A DNA stretch of 64,000 nucleotides from Phytopythium helicoides (Eukaryota > Oomycota > Peronosporomycetes > Pythiales > Pythiaceae): positions 186,001 to 250,000 of the forward strand of contig JANFNE010000015.1 in the NCBI GenBank assembly GCA_024867545.1. Direction: 5' to 3'. Position numbers and translations under genes: made by a program. The stretch's first letter is position 1. Each line of letters opens with the position of its first letter. This document shows positions 29,729 to 39,774 of this stretch, in pieces. The notes beneath the pieces are model-generated. The model ran no database searches. It saw nothing but the letters and a program-made list of their open reading frames with translations, and was not told the origin of the DNA.

Positions 29729-32555
29729 GGAAGGCTCCAAACCGGCGGGAGGGCAACGAGACCCGAGAATCGGTCGCTTCACGAAGCTGTGATCGTGTTA
29801 GCACTCGAAAGTGTGTAGCGTGGACCGGCGGCTCGCCCGAGGTTCAACCACGACATGCAACGGGACCGGCTCAAGTTCAATCCACGCACCGTCAAACGAC
29901 AGACCATCCCGGCAGGAATCCAGCATGGAACTAAGGCAGCAGGATCGAGTTGCACCGATGTGCTGAGAGACCGCCCTGTCTTTGGGCGAGTGTAGTTCAA
30001 CTAGTCGCCTACAACGCAGTTCGGCAGTGTACAAGACGGGAATTCGCGAGCTGGCTGGTACAGAACTTAGTCGAATGCTGAGGGTCGAACCTTTGCTCGA
30101 TTTGGTCTTGGACCTTGGTGCCGGGCTGCTCGAAAAGCTGAAAGCCTGGAGATTTCCATTCCCGCAAGCGGTCCAACAATCATCTCAATCGATCCTTAGT
30201 TGCTCGCAAACAGCGTACCGTATTGAGTGCCGTCTCAGGGGCGTGATTGAACTGCAGCCTGCGTCATTGAACTCTGCAGAAGTGCGTCATTTGTACACAC
30301 ATCGCACCTGCTTGGAGATCAAGAAACCGAGAGAAGAGCCAAATTGAAGTTCCAGGCAGCTTACGCTCCCGTTGAAGAGGATTTAGATTATCGTTGCCTG
30401 GGCGTGACGTGCGTCTCAAAGATCACTCGAAGCCCGGGAGTGCGAGGTGGCTGTCTTTATGGCTCGCTCCGTAAGGCGACTAGCTTTGGCATCGGGCCCT
30501 TGAAATGATAAGGCATGAACTTTGCGAGGACGGAATTGCGTCGAAGCGACCAGTTTGACAAATGAGGCGGGAGGTGGTGCTTGGCGGCACGTCCACGAAC
30601 ATAGCGGGGGTGGCGCTGGAGGCTGTTTATGTAGATTGACTTTTCTTATAAATGATAATGATATCTTTTACTGATTGTTATGTCTCATTTGTCTTTAAAA
30701 TTTATAAAAATGATAAAATGATATATATCATTTAAGCATACAACTGCCATGGCCGCCGCAGAGCAGGGGCGATTGTGCTCTCGGAACGAGGCAGCTTTTT
30801 CTGCTGTGCAGAGCCGTAATCGGACGGGAGTGCAACTTCTTCTTGGCCAAAGATTGAGTTGGGAGAACAATTCAAAAGATTTCCAGAGTGCTCAAAGCGT
30901 TGACTCTTCTGGAGGAGTTGCAGCGCAGCGTTGACTTCTTGCAACCTGTAAGGCTTTACGCTGAATTCGTCGTGAAGCAGCACTGCATTGATGGGTGCAA
31001 TCCGACGCGCGGTCAACGATTAATTAAGCTTAATTGCCTCGGCACCAGTGCATCGAAGCCGGAGCGATTGTCCGAGCGATATGAGTAGTCATATTGTTGG
31101 CCTCGAGTTGCACGAAGAACCTCAAGTGTGTATTGTCGGCCCATGGTATTGCTTTATGCTCCATTATTTTCCACAGCCGAGGCATCAGCTTTGTCGCTTT
31201 CATCGGTGCTGTCAAGAGAATTACTTCAAAGGAACGAAAGCACCTGTTCGGATTTCCACGCTGAGATGACTAGTGCCCACTGTCAGCAACGACGATGGAG
31301 CGTGGGGATCACAGCTCGTCAGTCGTGAGCACTTATAGTTCTGTCCGTGCAACTGCCTTCCAGCGCGACATCACGGGATAGTGGATGGGATGTTGCAGTG
31401 CTGACGACAAGTATTCTCCAAACTGCGCCTGGTTAGGCTTCGTTGGATACTCATCATCTAAATCCTGCGTCGACCAGCCATATCAGCCTGGTTTTCGTTT
31501 CGCTGCTCCTTCGACTCATGGATTCCACTGCCACTCGTCTTTCATGGTCTCGTGTTGTGCATGAGTAAGCAGGAACTATCTAGAATGATAGTCTTATTCC
31601 CGGCGCACCCCGAAGATCACGTTCGTTTTAGTTCGCGGACGAATTCTCGACCCGCCGCACCGTGCTCTCGATGTCGGACGGTCATTCAAACGACGACGCG
31701 TTTTGCCCCATGACCTCTGCTGACGTAAAAGCTAGCTCCATATTTACAAGTCTTGTGATAGCACTGGTTTCATAGTTCTGCCTCGCCGTCGTCCGAAGTG
31801 TTCTAATGGTCACCCGTATTCGTGTCCTCGGCGACGCTATACGAGATATGCCGCGACACAGGTAAGTTGAGGAGTTGAGTAACCACATTGCATGACGCTA
31901 CGCCGAAGGCGACAAGTGCGCTCTGGGGTTTTCCGACTCCTGTTCATGCCAGACTCCTTTACCCGAAGACCTCGAGTCATCGTCAGCAGCTTCGAGTACT
32001 CTTGCTCTATTAGTTGTCAATGCCATCGTCACTACTATTATCACCACGACTCGCAATAATGCTCAGCCAATTCATGTCGCCGCGCTTGCCCAGGAGTCGG
32101 ACCCAACGCCATGTTGTGCTACACCACACCCTAGAACCTACGGCGCTCCTCCGCATAGGCAAGCACAAGCACCAAGAGAGGCAAATGCGCGTGTTGCTGC
32201 GGCTTTCACTGTTTGAAGTATCAAGTTGAAGAAGGCGGTAAGAATTCAGTGCACCCCTCATAACCCATCACAGCTACAAAAAAGTATGTAAACTCGTGCA
32301 TCATCCATACCAATAACATACAATACATACCTCCCACAACAAGTACAAAAATAAATGCCAAGTTGAAGCGGGAAGCGCGGATCAGATGTGTGTCAATCCT
32401 CTGCGCATCGACTGCCCAATGTCCCAAGCTCGCCGCAAAGCCGCGAGCCTCGCCAGTTGCTGCTCACGCTCGTGGCTGCTCTCAGTCTCTCTCTCTCTTC
32501 CTTTCAGTCTCTCACTTCCTCCCTCATCTCCTCGCCTCCAGTTCCTTCTCCAGCC
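29729..32555. other. Intergenic, no gene supported
   Basis: About 2.8 kb of short frames on both strands with no recognisable domain. An AT-rich patch with repeated AAATGATAAAATGATAT-like strings lies at 30640-30735. The 32460-32540 part is C/T-rich and probably forms the promoter and 5' leader of the elicitin-like gene. Confidence 0.4.
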
Positions 32556-33380
32556 ATGCAACTCGCCCCTGTGGCGTCGCTGCTGCTCGCCGTCTCGGCC
32601 CACCAAGCGGCCGCTGCAGCCAACCAGGCGTGCACCTCAGCCGAGACGGCGGCTCTGGACGCGATCGCGTCGGCCCAGAGCGGACTGCTGCACAACTGCG
32701 AGGACGAGTCAGGCTTCCTGCTCTACCCGTTCACGGCGTACCCGACGACGGCGCAGCAGGCGGTTGTGTGCGTCGGCCGCAGCTGCCCCAACGTCATCGA
32801 CAACTTTCAGCAGGCGTCAACACTCCCCGAGTGCCTCGTGACTGTCGGCGGCGAGCAGATGACGACTGTCGAGTTCCTCGCCACGATCTGCGACGCGCGC
32901 ACGACGGCGCCGTCCCCGACGTTCACGTCCGCTCCGACGACCGCACCGTCGACCACCCCGTCCCCATCGCAATCAAATGGTAGCTCGAGTACGACGCCAG
33001 CTCCAGGGACGACGGCACCAGCAACTTCCAGTGGATCATCTGTGCCTTCGACCACAACCTCCACGTCTGCGTCGAGCCCAACGTCGTCATCGTCGTCGAG
33101 CAAAAGTGAATCCAGCGGAAGCGCAAGTGCTGCAGACGTGAAATCGGCGTCGACCAACAGCTCGTCAGCAGCAAGTGGCTCATCTTCCGGCTCAGAGGAC
33201 TTGACGATCGAACCTCTGAGCTCAAGTTCATCGTCAGCATCTTCAGACGTCAGCTCGACCGAGGCGTCCAACACAAGTGGCAGCGCAACGCCTGGGTCGG
33301 CAGATGATGCTGCAACTCGCGCTGGTGCCGGAAGCTTGTTGACAGTTGCTGCTGTCAGCGCAGCTTTCGTGCTGGTGTAG
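32556..33380 (+). CDS. Elicitin-like secreted protein with Ser/Thr stalk and GPI-type tail
   Basis: 274 residues. The start at 32556 gives a clear signal peptide (MQLAPVASLLLAVSAHQAAAA). The mature part of about 95 residues has six cysteines in the elicitin pattern (in ACTS, HNCE, VVCVGRSC, PECLV and TICDA), a fold with three disulfides that binds sterols or lipids outside the cell. It is followed by about 130 residues almost wholly of Ser, Thr, Ala and Pro, a probable O-glycosylated stalk, and a C-terminal hydrophobic stretch after a small-residue site (AGAGSLLTVAAVSAAFVLV), typical of GPI addition. This is the surface-anchored elicitin-like layout known from Phytophthora and Pythium. Intact, single exon; an upstream in-frame extension is not needed. 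Confidence 0.88.
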   Translation: MQLAPVASLLLAVSAHQAAAAANQACTSAETAALDAIASAQSGLLHNCEDESGFLLYPFTAYPTTAQQAVVCVGRSCPNVIDNFQQASTLPECLVTVGGEQMTTVEFLATICDARTTAPSPTFTSAPTTAPSTTPSPSQSNGSSSTTPAPGTTAPATSSGSSVPSTTTSTSASSPTSSSSSSKSESSGSASAADVKSASTNSSSAASGSSSGSEDLTIEPLSSSSSSASSDVSSTEASNTSGSATPGSADDAATRAGAGSLLTVAAVSAAFVLV

Positions 33381-33448
33381 CTGGCACATACGCATGCTGT
33401 AAAGTTTTGCGTGTGTTATGAACGCTATTTTTGCTTTGAGATTTCGTC

Positions 33449-33461
33449 GCATTCAACTTTG
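33449..33461 (+). promoter_or_regulatory. Initiator-like element of the LRR gene
   Basis: GCATTCAACTTTG lies 12-24 nt before the ATG at 33473 and resembles the oomycete Inr core (CATTYNNCWTT). Implies a very short 5' leader. Confidence 0.35.
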
Positions 33462-33472
33462 AGCGCGTCGTC

Positions 33473-34443
33473 ATGGAGCTCTCCGCTTCCGCCATCAAGC
33501 GCGCTAGTGGGCACTTTGATTTGGGGTGCATCACTCACTTGGACCTCTCGCGCGCCAGTATGTCTGCCTCTCTCAGCACTTCCCATGTATTTACATCACG
33601 AACACGGACTTTTTGCAGATATCGGACGCCTCGCGAACCTAGACGGCTGCTCGAGTCTTGTGGAGCTCAATCTGGCAGATAATGTTGTACGTTTAAGGTT
33701 TGTGAATGCCTGCGTTAGTATGAAGTTGCGCTTCTGAAGATGCAAATGGCTGTAGATAGATTCACTAGCTGGGTTGCCATCCATTTCGTCGCTGCGAGCG
33801 ATCAATCTCTCTCGAAATCAACTCACGAGTCTTGGTAAGAAGAGCATTTGATCATCGCAACTCGATCGAATGCACTAACTTTCGCCTAGACGATATGCAA
33901 GCACTTCCAGAGCTGGAGGAGTTGACAGTCTCGGTGAGCGAGTGCATCCATCCTCTAAAAGGCTTCCCCACAGTTCTCAATTTTCGATTTGCTTCAGGAG
34001 AACGCTATTCGCTCCTTTCCGATAGACATCCTATCCCAAAAGGTCAGCTCTGAAGATTGACTAGCCGTACACAAAGTTCTGTCTAACTAATCTGTCGATG
34101 TTAGCTTCCCCGTCTCCGAACGCTCAGCCTTGTTGGGAACCCTGTTATGCCGTCCACTGCGGCTGAGATGGCAAGCTTTGTTGGATCTCTACGCAGTGCT
34201 TTCCCCACATTGCTTATGATAAATGGCGAGATGGTTGCGCTTGCGCACTTGGTTGCCGACACACCAGGCGGAATTGTCGACAATGAAGTGAAGCTTCAAA
34301 TACTACGAGAGCAGTCAAAGATTGGTACCGCTACTATCTATCAAAGTCATCATTGGTATTATGCGTCTAATGATGAATTGTCAACGTTGCTGGGTAGAAC
34401 CAGCAGCCACGCCGGCGAGCTTTCAAGGTCTACCTACGTTTGA
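33473..34443 (+). CDS. Small leucine-rich repeat protein, six exons
   Basis: Reconstructed by splice sites and repeat register. Exons: 33473-33557, 33619-33686, 33756-33834, 33890-33933, 33998-34042 and 34105-34443. All five introns are GT-AG (61, 69, 55, 64 and 62 nt) and the last two boundaries have CTAAC-like branch sites (for example in TGCACTAACTTT). The phases join perfectly to 219 residues. Successive LRRs are visible: CITHLDLSRA, SLVELNLADN, SLRAINLSRNQLTSL, ELEELTVS, then LRTLSLVGNPV, followed by a helical cap and about 100 further residues. The form is like eukaryotic SDS22/LRRC-type adaptor proteins; the partner is unknown. Reading without splicing gives only short fragments, which is why it is easily missed. 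Confidence 0.75.
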
Positions 34444-35274
34444 TATCCAGCTCTTCATCAGCCGAGAAACAAGTCGGTTGATAGGTCTGAGAAGGCATTT
34501 GACTCGCTTTGTCCGCTCTACTCCTAATGGTGTACTGGAGTGCCAAATCACAGAGCTCCTCGCGCAATGCCAGCAGTTGGTCCAGTAGTTGCACGATTAA
34601 AATTCCATCGCTCAGAGATTCTATTGAAGTGGCTCACTATATACACTACCCGAATCACGCCTTTCTCGGTGTTCGTTCTACCACCAGCGTCCCCATGTGC
34701 GTCGTCGGATGCTCCGAAAATGGAGTTTCGACACGTTTGACAGTCATGTCGAATTGACAGCGCAATAATGAGTGGCCCCTTTTTGAGCCATTCTGCATGC
34801 TTTTCAAAAGATGACATGTAAATCGCTTGTAAAATGATTTTTTAGGCTCCGGATGATGTACTACTCTTTTTGGCATACTTTAATCGAGATACATACGTAA
34901 CCTGTCTAGCTTCATAATTTACATTGCAATATGTGGTAGATAGCGTTTCCCGCAGCAAAACATGTGAATTTTTGAATGGTCTTTTTGGACCTCTCCAGTA
35001 GAAAATAACTTGCATTTGTATACTATATAAAGTCAAGACAAATTCTGCCGTTCGCAATAGGGCTAACAGTCACTGTTACATTGGTGGTAGGGATAAGTTG
35101 AGCACCTGCCTTATCGCTGAATACAGATATAAACCGGTATATCATTAGAGTTTGTTGCACGATGAGTTTATTGATCATCATTCTCCAGACAAGGTTTGAA
35201 AAAAAAAAAAAAAAAACTTTATTCTACAGAGCTGCACTTTGCAAATTCGTAAAGACATCCTGGACAGCGCAAAC
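34444..35274. other. Intergenic, poly-A run
   Basis: No gene supported. An 18-base A run lies at about 35199-35216, shortly before the coiled-coil gene. Confidence 0.4.
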
Positions 35275-36141
35275 ATGGACAAGAAAGCGCGAACTCAGAA
35301 CGACAGAATTTCCGAGCTCGAGCGTGATCTGGCTGAAGCTAAGAAGGAGCTGGCAAAGATTAACGCCCAAAGAGTTCAAGAGTCGCTTGAAAGTGTTGCT
35401 TTGGCCAACAAGCGAGCTGACGAGCTTCTTGCGATAGCCAACGAGCGCGCTGACGAGCGACTGGCGGAGGCCAACAAGCGCGCTGACGAGCGACTTACGG
35501 AGGCCAACAAGCGCATTGAAGAACTTTTGGCTACGTCCAGAAAGCGCGCGGATGACCGACTCACCGCAGCCAACAAGCGTGCTGATGAGCTACTGGGTGC
35601 AGCAAATCAGCGCGCTGATGAGCTGCTGCTGCGTCTGGACGAAGCAAACAGGAACCGGAATGAAGAAGTTGCAGCTGTTAACAGGCAGCGCGTAGAAGAA
35701 GTCGCTGCTGCTGATGCTCGTGCTAACCAAGCTAACGCTCGAACAGACTTAGCTTTGAAGGCACTTCATTCTGTCGGACAGTATGGTGTCAGGATGTTCG
35801 ACGAAATCCAAGCTGCTAACAAGCCACTGTTGAAGAAAATGGAGCGCTTCATCCTCAGCAATAGAAACGTCATCGATACGTGCGGCACAAGTTTGGTATA
35901 CAGGAACGAGAAGATCGACAACCTGCGTCATGGTCAAGTTCGAGTCTTCTCAATTGATGGACCAGCCGACCGAGTCCATAACAAGATCAAGGACACTCAG
36001 AGACTGAATTCGAACAAGCCGCGTATGACAACGGTTGGTAATCATATTATCACCGCGACGCCGGACGACGTGAAGCAGGAGATTACGGCTGAGCTGAAGA
36101 CCCTTGTTAACAAGAAGCGTGCAGTGTGCGAGCGGGAGTGA
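35275..36141 (+). CDS. Coiled-coil protein with ANKRADE-type repeats
   Basis: 288 residues from the ATG at 35275 (the frame is open a little further upstream, so a lost N-terminal domain is possible). Residues 10-160 are a long charged coiled coil made of about eight degenerate 11-residue repeats of the form A-N-K-R-A-D-E-R-L-x-E. It is followed by a globular-looking part with a VYRNEK...DNLRHGQVRVF segment and a Lys-rich end. Proteins with such Ala-Asp-Arg repeats before a small C-terminal domain are common behind KilA-N/MSV199 domains in large DNA viruses, and oomycete genomes can contain relics of such viruses. That link is only a resemblance and no KilA-N domain is present here. Function unassigned. 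Confidence 0.55.
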   Translation: MDKKARTQNDRISELERDLAEAKKELAKINAQRVQESLESVALANKRADELLAIANERADERLAEANKRADERLTEANKRIEELLATSRKRADDRLTAANKRADELLGAANQRADELLLRLDEANRNRNEEVAAVNRQRVEEVAAADARANQANARTDLALKALHSVGQYGVRMFDEIQAANKPLLKKMERFILSNRNVIDTCGTSLVYRNEKIDNLRHGQVRVFSIDGPADRVHNKIKDTQRLNSNKPRMTTVGNHIITATPDDVKQEITAELKTLVNKKRAVCERE

Positions 36142-36203
36142 AAGGTAGGAAGCTCATGCTCTCCAGTGCTGAAGAGGTTAAGGTGCTGAGCTTGTGTTTT
36201 TAG

Positions 36204-36440
36204 ATTTTTAAGGACAACACCAATCTTCAATTTGATTCCTGGGTGTGCGAAGATGATTTGGATGGGTGTGTTCCTTTGGATGAGTTCGTGAATGTGATTC
36301 GTACCAAGGCCAACCACCATGTTGAAGTGCGTCCAAGCGACACATTATCTAGAGTTTTCAACACTCTCTCAATCAACGAGGAAAGAATCGCCATTCGCTT
36401 TCAGGAAAAGTACAGCGACGAAGTCGAGTTATTCTCCTAG
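36204..36440 (+). pseudogene. Possible 3' exon or broken tail of the coiled-coil gene
   Basis: Just after the stop at 36141 an intron-like stretch (GTAGGAAG at 36144 to TTTTTAG at 36203) leads to an open frame of 78 codons with a protein-like composition (FDSWVCEDDLDG, VFNTLSINEERIAIRF). The upstream stop comes before the donor, so a single frameshift or alternative transcript would be needed to join them. Either a decayed last exon or an independent remnant. Confidence 0.35.
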
Positions 36441-36581
36441 TCGTCGCGCACACAATGATGTGAATGCATGCTTTAAAAATTCCAACAAGGAAGACGTTTC
36501 GTGGTTCGTCTTATGTGTTGATTTCAACTTGTGTAGTGCTGCTGGTGGATTGCGTACATTGCTACAGCGTCATGGCTGTCT

Positions 36582-36838
36582 TAGTAAAGCGACGATTGTC
36601 GTAGTACAGCGACGATTGTCGTAATAAAGCGACGATTGTCGTAATAAAGCGACGATTGTCGTAATAGAGCGACGATTGTCGTAATAGAGCGACGATTGTC
36701 GTAGTAAAGCGACGATTGTCGTAATAAAGCGACGATTGTCGTAATAGAGCGACGATTGTCGTAATAAAGCGACGATTGTCGTAGTAGAGCGACGATTGTC
36801 GTAATAAAGCGACGATTGTCGTAATAAAGTGACGATTG
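36582..36838. repeat. 20-bp minisatellite, 13 copies
   Basis: Unit GCGACGATTGTCGTAATAAA, with A/G variation in the last positions. Each unit contains the short palindrome CGAC-GATT-GTCG and an AATAAA or AATAGA. The last unit decays to GTGACGATTGG at the edge of the DNA-binding gene's leader. Antisense open frames of the RRFITTIVALLRQ type are only a consequence of the repeat. Confidence 0.9.
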
Positions 36839-36928
36839 GAGGTTCCACTGCCGTTATCCATTGATGTATTTTTGCCATTCTTTCGTTTGTGGTTCGCATT
36901 CCAGCTGTCCCAGAATCTGCAAGCAGCC

Positions 36929-37369
36929 ATGGGGAAGCGCAAGGAGGTGCCCGTGAAAGAGAAGCTGAATATTCTCGCCGAGTGGAAGCGCAGTGGCGCA
37001 AAGGCTTCCGCGGCGGCGAAAGACCTCGGTATCCCTCGAACGACTCTAATCAGCTGGGAAAAGAACGCGGACAAGCTGTTAAGTGGGGTGAAGATCTCTG
37101 AAGCTAATCCTAGTCAAGTTCGTCTTGGAAGGCCAGGCAAGCAACCACAACTCACTCACCAGTACGAGCCAGCTCTTCTCGCTGCCATCGAAAGTAACTT
37201 TGCCAAGGACACAAAGCTGACGCGCCACGATATTATTGGTCATTGCGAAACGAATTGCCCAGGTTTCATCGACTTGACAGCGACCGCAAAAGAATCTTGG
37301 GTCGCACGATTCGTTTGTCGCAACAATGTTTCCGACAAGTTAGCGCGCTCGATACCAGCGCAAAACTAG
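36929..37369 (+). CDS. CENP-B/Pogo-like helix-turn-helix DNA-binding protein (block 1)
   Basis: 146 residues to an in-frame TAG at 37367. Residues 1-50 (KEKLNILAEW...ASAAAKDLGIPRTTLISWEKNADKLL by parts) match the Psq/Pogo-type N-terminal helix-turn-helix with its trailing W-x-K-N. After a GRPGKQP linker (AT-hook-like GRP), residues 75-135 hold a second helical part with LTRHDII and ESWVARF, as in the CENP-B-type second HTH of Pogo/Tc5-like transposases. No DDE catalytic domain follows intact, so only the DNA-binding half is seen. The same frame stays open for 77 codons beyond the TAG (to 37600) with Ser/Ala/Pro-rich composition. The leader directly abuts the 20-bp palindromic repeats. Confidence 0.6.
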   Translation: MGKRKEVPVKEKLNILAEWKRSGAKASAAAKDLGIPRTTLISWEKNADKLLSGVKISEANPSQVRLGRPGKQPQLTHQYEPALLAAIESNFAKDTKLTRHDIIGHCETNCPGFIDLTATAKESWVARFVCRNNVSDKLARSIPAQN

Positions 37370-37790
37370 TCTCTAAGGGAAGCAGATTCAGCCTCTGGTA
37401 CTCAGACTGGTTTGGAACCGGAGGCTAGCTCTGAGCCAACCGCAGAGGACGTGTGCATTACCTCAGCTAGCGCTGCTCCACCTACTGGTGATGTGGTTGC
37501 CAATTCTCGAGAAAGAGCGGATTACCAAATATCCATCTACATCTTTTGTGAAGTTCTCACCGAAGCGTGCTCAGACAAAGCCAAGAAAAACATTTATTGA
37601 GGACTTTGGGGGTTATATGCTGAAGTTTATGACACTTGTGTACGAAGCCCTCGTTGCCGACCCAAATTTACACCTTCTTCAAGATATTGAAACTGTGTGC
37701 ACCATCAAGCGTCCTTCAATATTTTACGCCTCAGCGTATCGGCGAGAAATTGGGGGGGCAAGATGCTAGAAGACGGGAAGACCTAAGTCA
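37370..37790 (+). pseudogene. Degraded downstream part of the block 1 gene
   Basis: After the TAG the same frame reads a low-complexity Ser/Ala/Glu/Pro linker to 37600. A different frame then looks more protein-like (PKRAQTKPRKTFIEDFGGYM, 37488-37769), suggesting at least one further frameshift. The final 110 bp (from 37676) are shared with every 805-bp unit, where one frame reads to an EDGKT end. No catalytic motif recognised. Confidence 0.4.
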
Positions 37791-38051
37791 CAGCCATCTT
37801 TGGTTCGTCTAACAAACCACTGCTATGATAGTCGGGTACCTCTGTATGACTCTCTTTCTTGACTTCACAGAGCCACATCCTACACACAGATCATGGTCTC
37901 TACAAGATGTCGTAGGCGCCTTTGCATGTTCTTGGTTAGTCTAAACGAATAATCTAAGTTCTCTGCTTTCCTTGCCATTGCACTGTTGGTACCGACGACA
38001 TAATTGCATTGCCGACAGCACACATCCAAATGATAGAACGTGCATCACGCG

Positions 38052-38205
38052 TAGGCGCGCAACGGCTGTGTGCATGTGTTGAACACTTGTGCAAAGTTCT
38101 AGCGGGATTCAGTACGATTTGTGTGCTCAGGAGGTGTTTGTACCCGCGCCTCATGTTTTCATGGTCAATAGTGTTGGTGGCAACAAAAAAAAAAAGAATT
38201 TATCA
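38052..38205. repeat. Shared tail module T, first copy
   Basis: About 154 bp from TAGGCGCGC through GTTGAACACTTGTGC, TTCAGTACGA and GTTTTCATGGTCAA to an A-run of 11-12 and GAATTTATCA. Near-identical modules end each unit of array A, block 2 and each unit of array B. Similarity between unit types stops right after GAATTTATCA. Confidence 0.75.
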
Positions 38206-39111
38206 TTTGTTGGGCAGTTTTGATGCATTATCGAGATGCTCTACATGAGCAGCCAACAGACTGCGCAGGCGGTGTCGGCGCTTTTCACGGTACTCTTTCT
38301 GGATGCGAGAGCGCTTCTCACGGCAGCTCTCACCAATTATGCGGAGCCTCTTGTTGTAGTTATTGAGCTTAGTGACGTCATCGTCGCGAAGGGGCAGTGT
38401 ACGAACATGATACTTTGTGAGCGCCACACATAGGCGAAAGAGAAGGTCGTAGTTCTGCTCATCCTAGCGGTATTCAATTTCTTCAAGAGCTACTCCCACG
38501 GTAGAAATTGGCGACGAAATCTCGGCAAGTTTTGTTCCAAGCTCAGAATATTTGGGTGAGGCACTAAACAGTTGCATCTCGATCGGGTCTATATATTGGA
38601 CGCTGGATAAATGGAGTTTGACTATCCCGCTCCTATAATAGCGCGCCACTGCTACACATTTCGCCAAGTAAGTTGATTGAGGTTTCTCTTGTTTCGCCGT
38701 TAAGAGTGCTCGCAGCGTTTTCACGCTCCCCGTGAGTGCTTCAATCAGAACCCACTGCAAAATATGGCGTAGCGATCGACTATTGTACAGAGCTGCTTCC
38801 ACTATTTTTAGCATTGTGAGTATACTCATCAAGAGACCGACCATTGCTTTCGCCTCCCAAGGTCGAGCTGGTGCAGCGGACGATACTGCAGGCGATATTA
38901 GTGAAGCGGATAATGCTGCGAAAGAGTCGAGGTCGGCAGGATATCTACTTGCGCTTTCGCAGTCAGGATGAATAAAACTTGAATCAACTGAATGCTCAAT
39001 CGAAGAGCATGAAATATCGACTAAGTGTGGCTGGGAACGAGTATCGCTCTCACACGAGGCATCAACATTTTGCCTAGTTCTTGTGGTAATAATTTCTTCG
39101 TTTGCTGTCAT
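38203..39111 (-). pseudogene. Transposase-like frame with one in-frame TAG, unit 1
   Basis: The minus strand reads 215 codons from 39111 to a TAG at 38464-38466, then continues in the same frame for 86 more codons to TGA at 38203. The part before TAG has a Ser-rich start, a hydrophobic helix (AMVGLLMSILTMLKIVEA) and a basic stretch. The part after TAG (YDLLFRLCVALTKYHV, then LRDDDVTKLNNYNKRL and a very basic KRSRIQKEYREKRRHRLRSL) looks like the C-terminus of oomycete DDE-type transposases, where an L-T-x-x-H-x-x-x-x-P-L-R segment precedes an R/K-rich end. No complete DDE triad is present, so this is at best a fragment. The final stop codon lies in the shared tail module. Confidence 0.45.
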
Positions 39112-39774
39112 CTCATTTCCTTAACTATTCGCATCAACCTGGGAGGAATTATTTGCGAAGCTGGTGTGCATCAATTTCGAAGAATTCGCTGAGGATGGAT
39201 GCTTTTGCTTCATGCGGTATCGAAGCGATTTCTTATTCTCGAAAAACACAGCTTATCAAATCAAAGACTTCAGTAGCGTCGCGGTGATCTCGGACCACAT
39301 GTACGTTTACTGCATTTTTGGATGTGAAGGTAGACGCGCACGCAGGTGCAAATTTACATGGGAGCGCCTTCGTGTGAACGTATCGAGTGTGGATATGCCT
39401 AGTTTCATTAGTAAAGTCAGATGCCGCTGTCAGGGTGTCGAGGAAACTTGAGTAGCCAGTGAAAACAGAGCATCACCATCGTACTCCAAATGTTGGGTAA
39501 AACCTTGAGGTTCATAAGGTTTTTCAGTACTGCCGCTCACTACGTTTAGAATTAGAATCACGAAGAATGCGTTTTGTATGTTCTTGACATCTGAATACTT
39601 ACACGACAATGAGATCGTGCGCTTAGGCGCGCACTTTAGATATACTTGTGTTGAACACTTGTGCAAAGTTCTAGCGGGATTCAGTACGATTTGTGTGCTC
39701 AGGAGGCGTTTGTTCCCATGCTTCGTGTTTTCATGGTCAACAGTGTTGATGGCAACAAAAAAAAAAAGAATTTA

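Larger units (their letters stand above)
36558..38205 (+). mobile_element. Repeat block 1: minisatellite, DNA-binding gene, shared tail
   Basis: From 36558 (ATTGCTACAGCGTCA) this block is nearly identical to the one starting at 56951. Order: 20-bp minisatellite; CENP-B/Pogo-like helix-turn-helix gene; a degraded downstream coding part; about 400 bp of non-coding sequence; and a tail of about 150 bp (38052-38205) ending in an A-run and GAATTTATCA, after which the 1570-bp satellite array starts. The two blocks differ by few substitutions, one G in a G-run (7 G versus 6 G near 37754/58366) and the minisatellite copy number. No terminal inverted repeat or target duplication was found, so the element class is open. 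Confidence 0.6.

Noticed and set aside
36582..36838. Short regular repeats that could suggest a CRISPR array
   Set aside because: The 20-bp units are directly adjacent with no unique spacers, and the organism is a eukaryote; this is a minisatellite.
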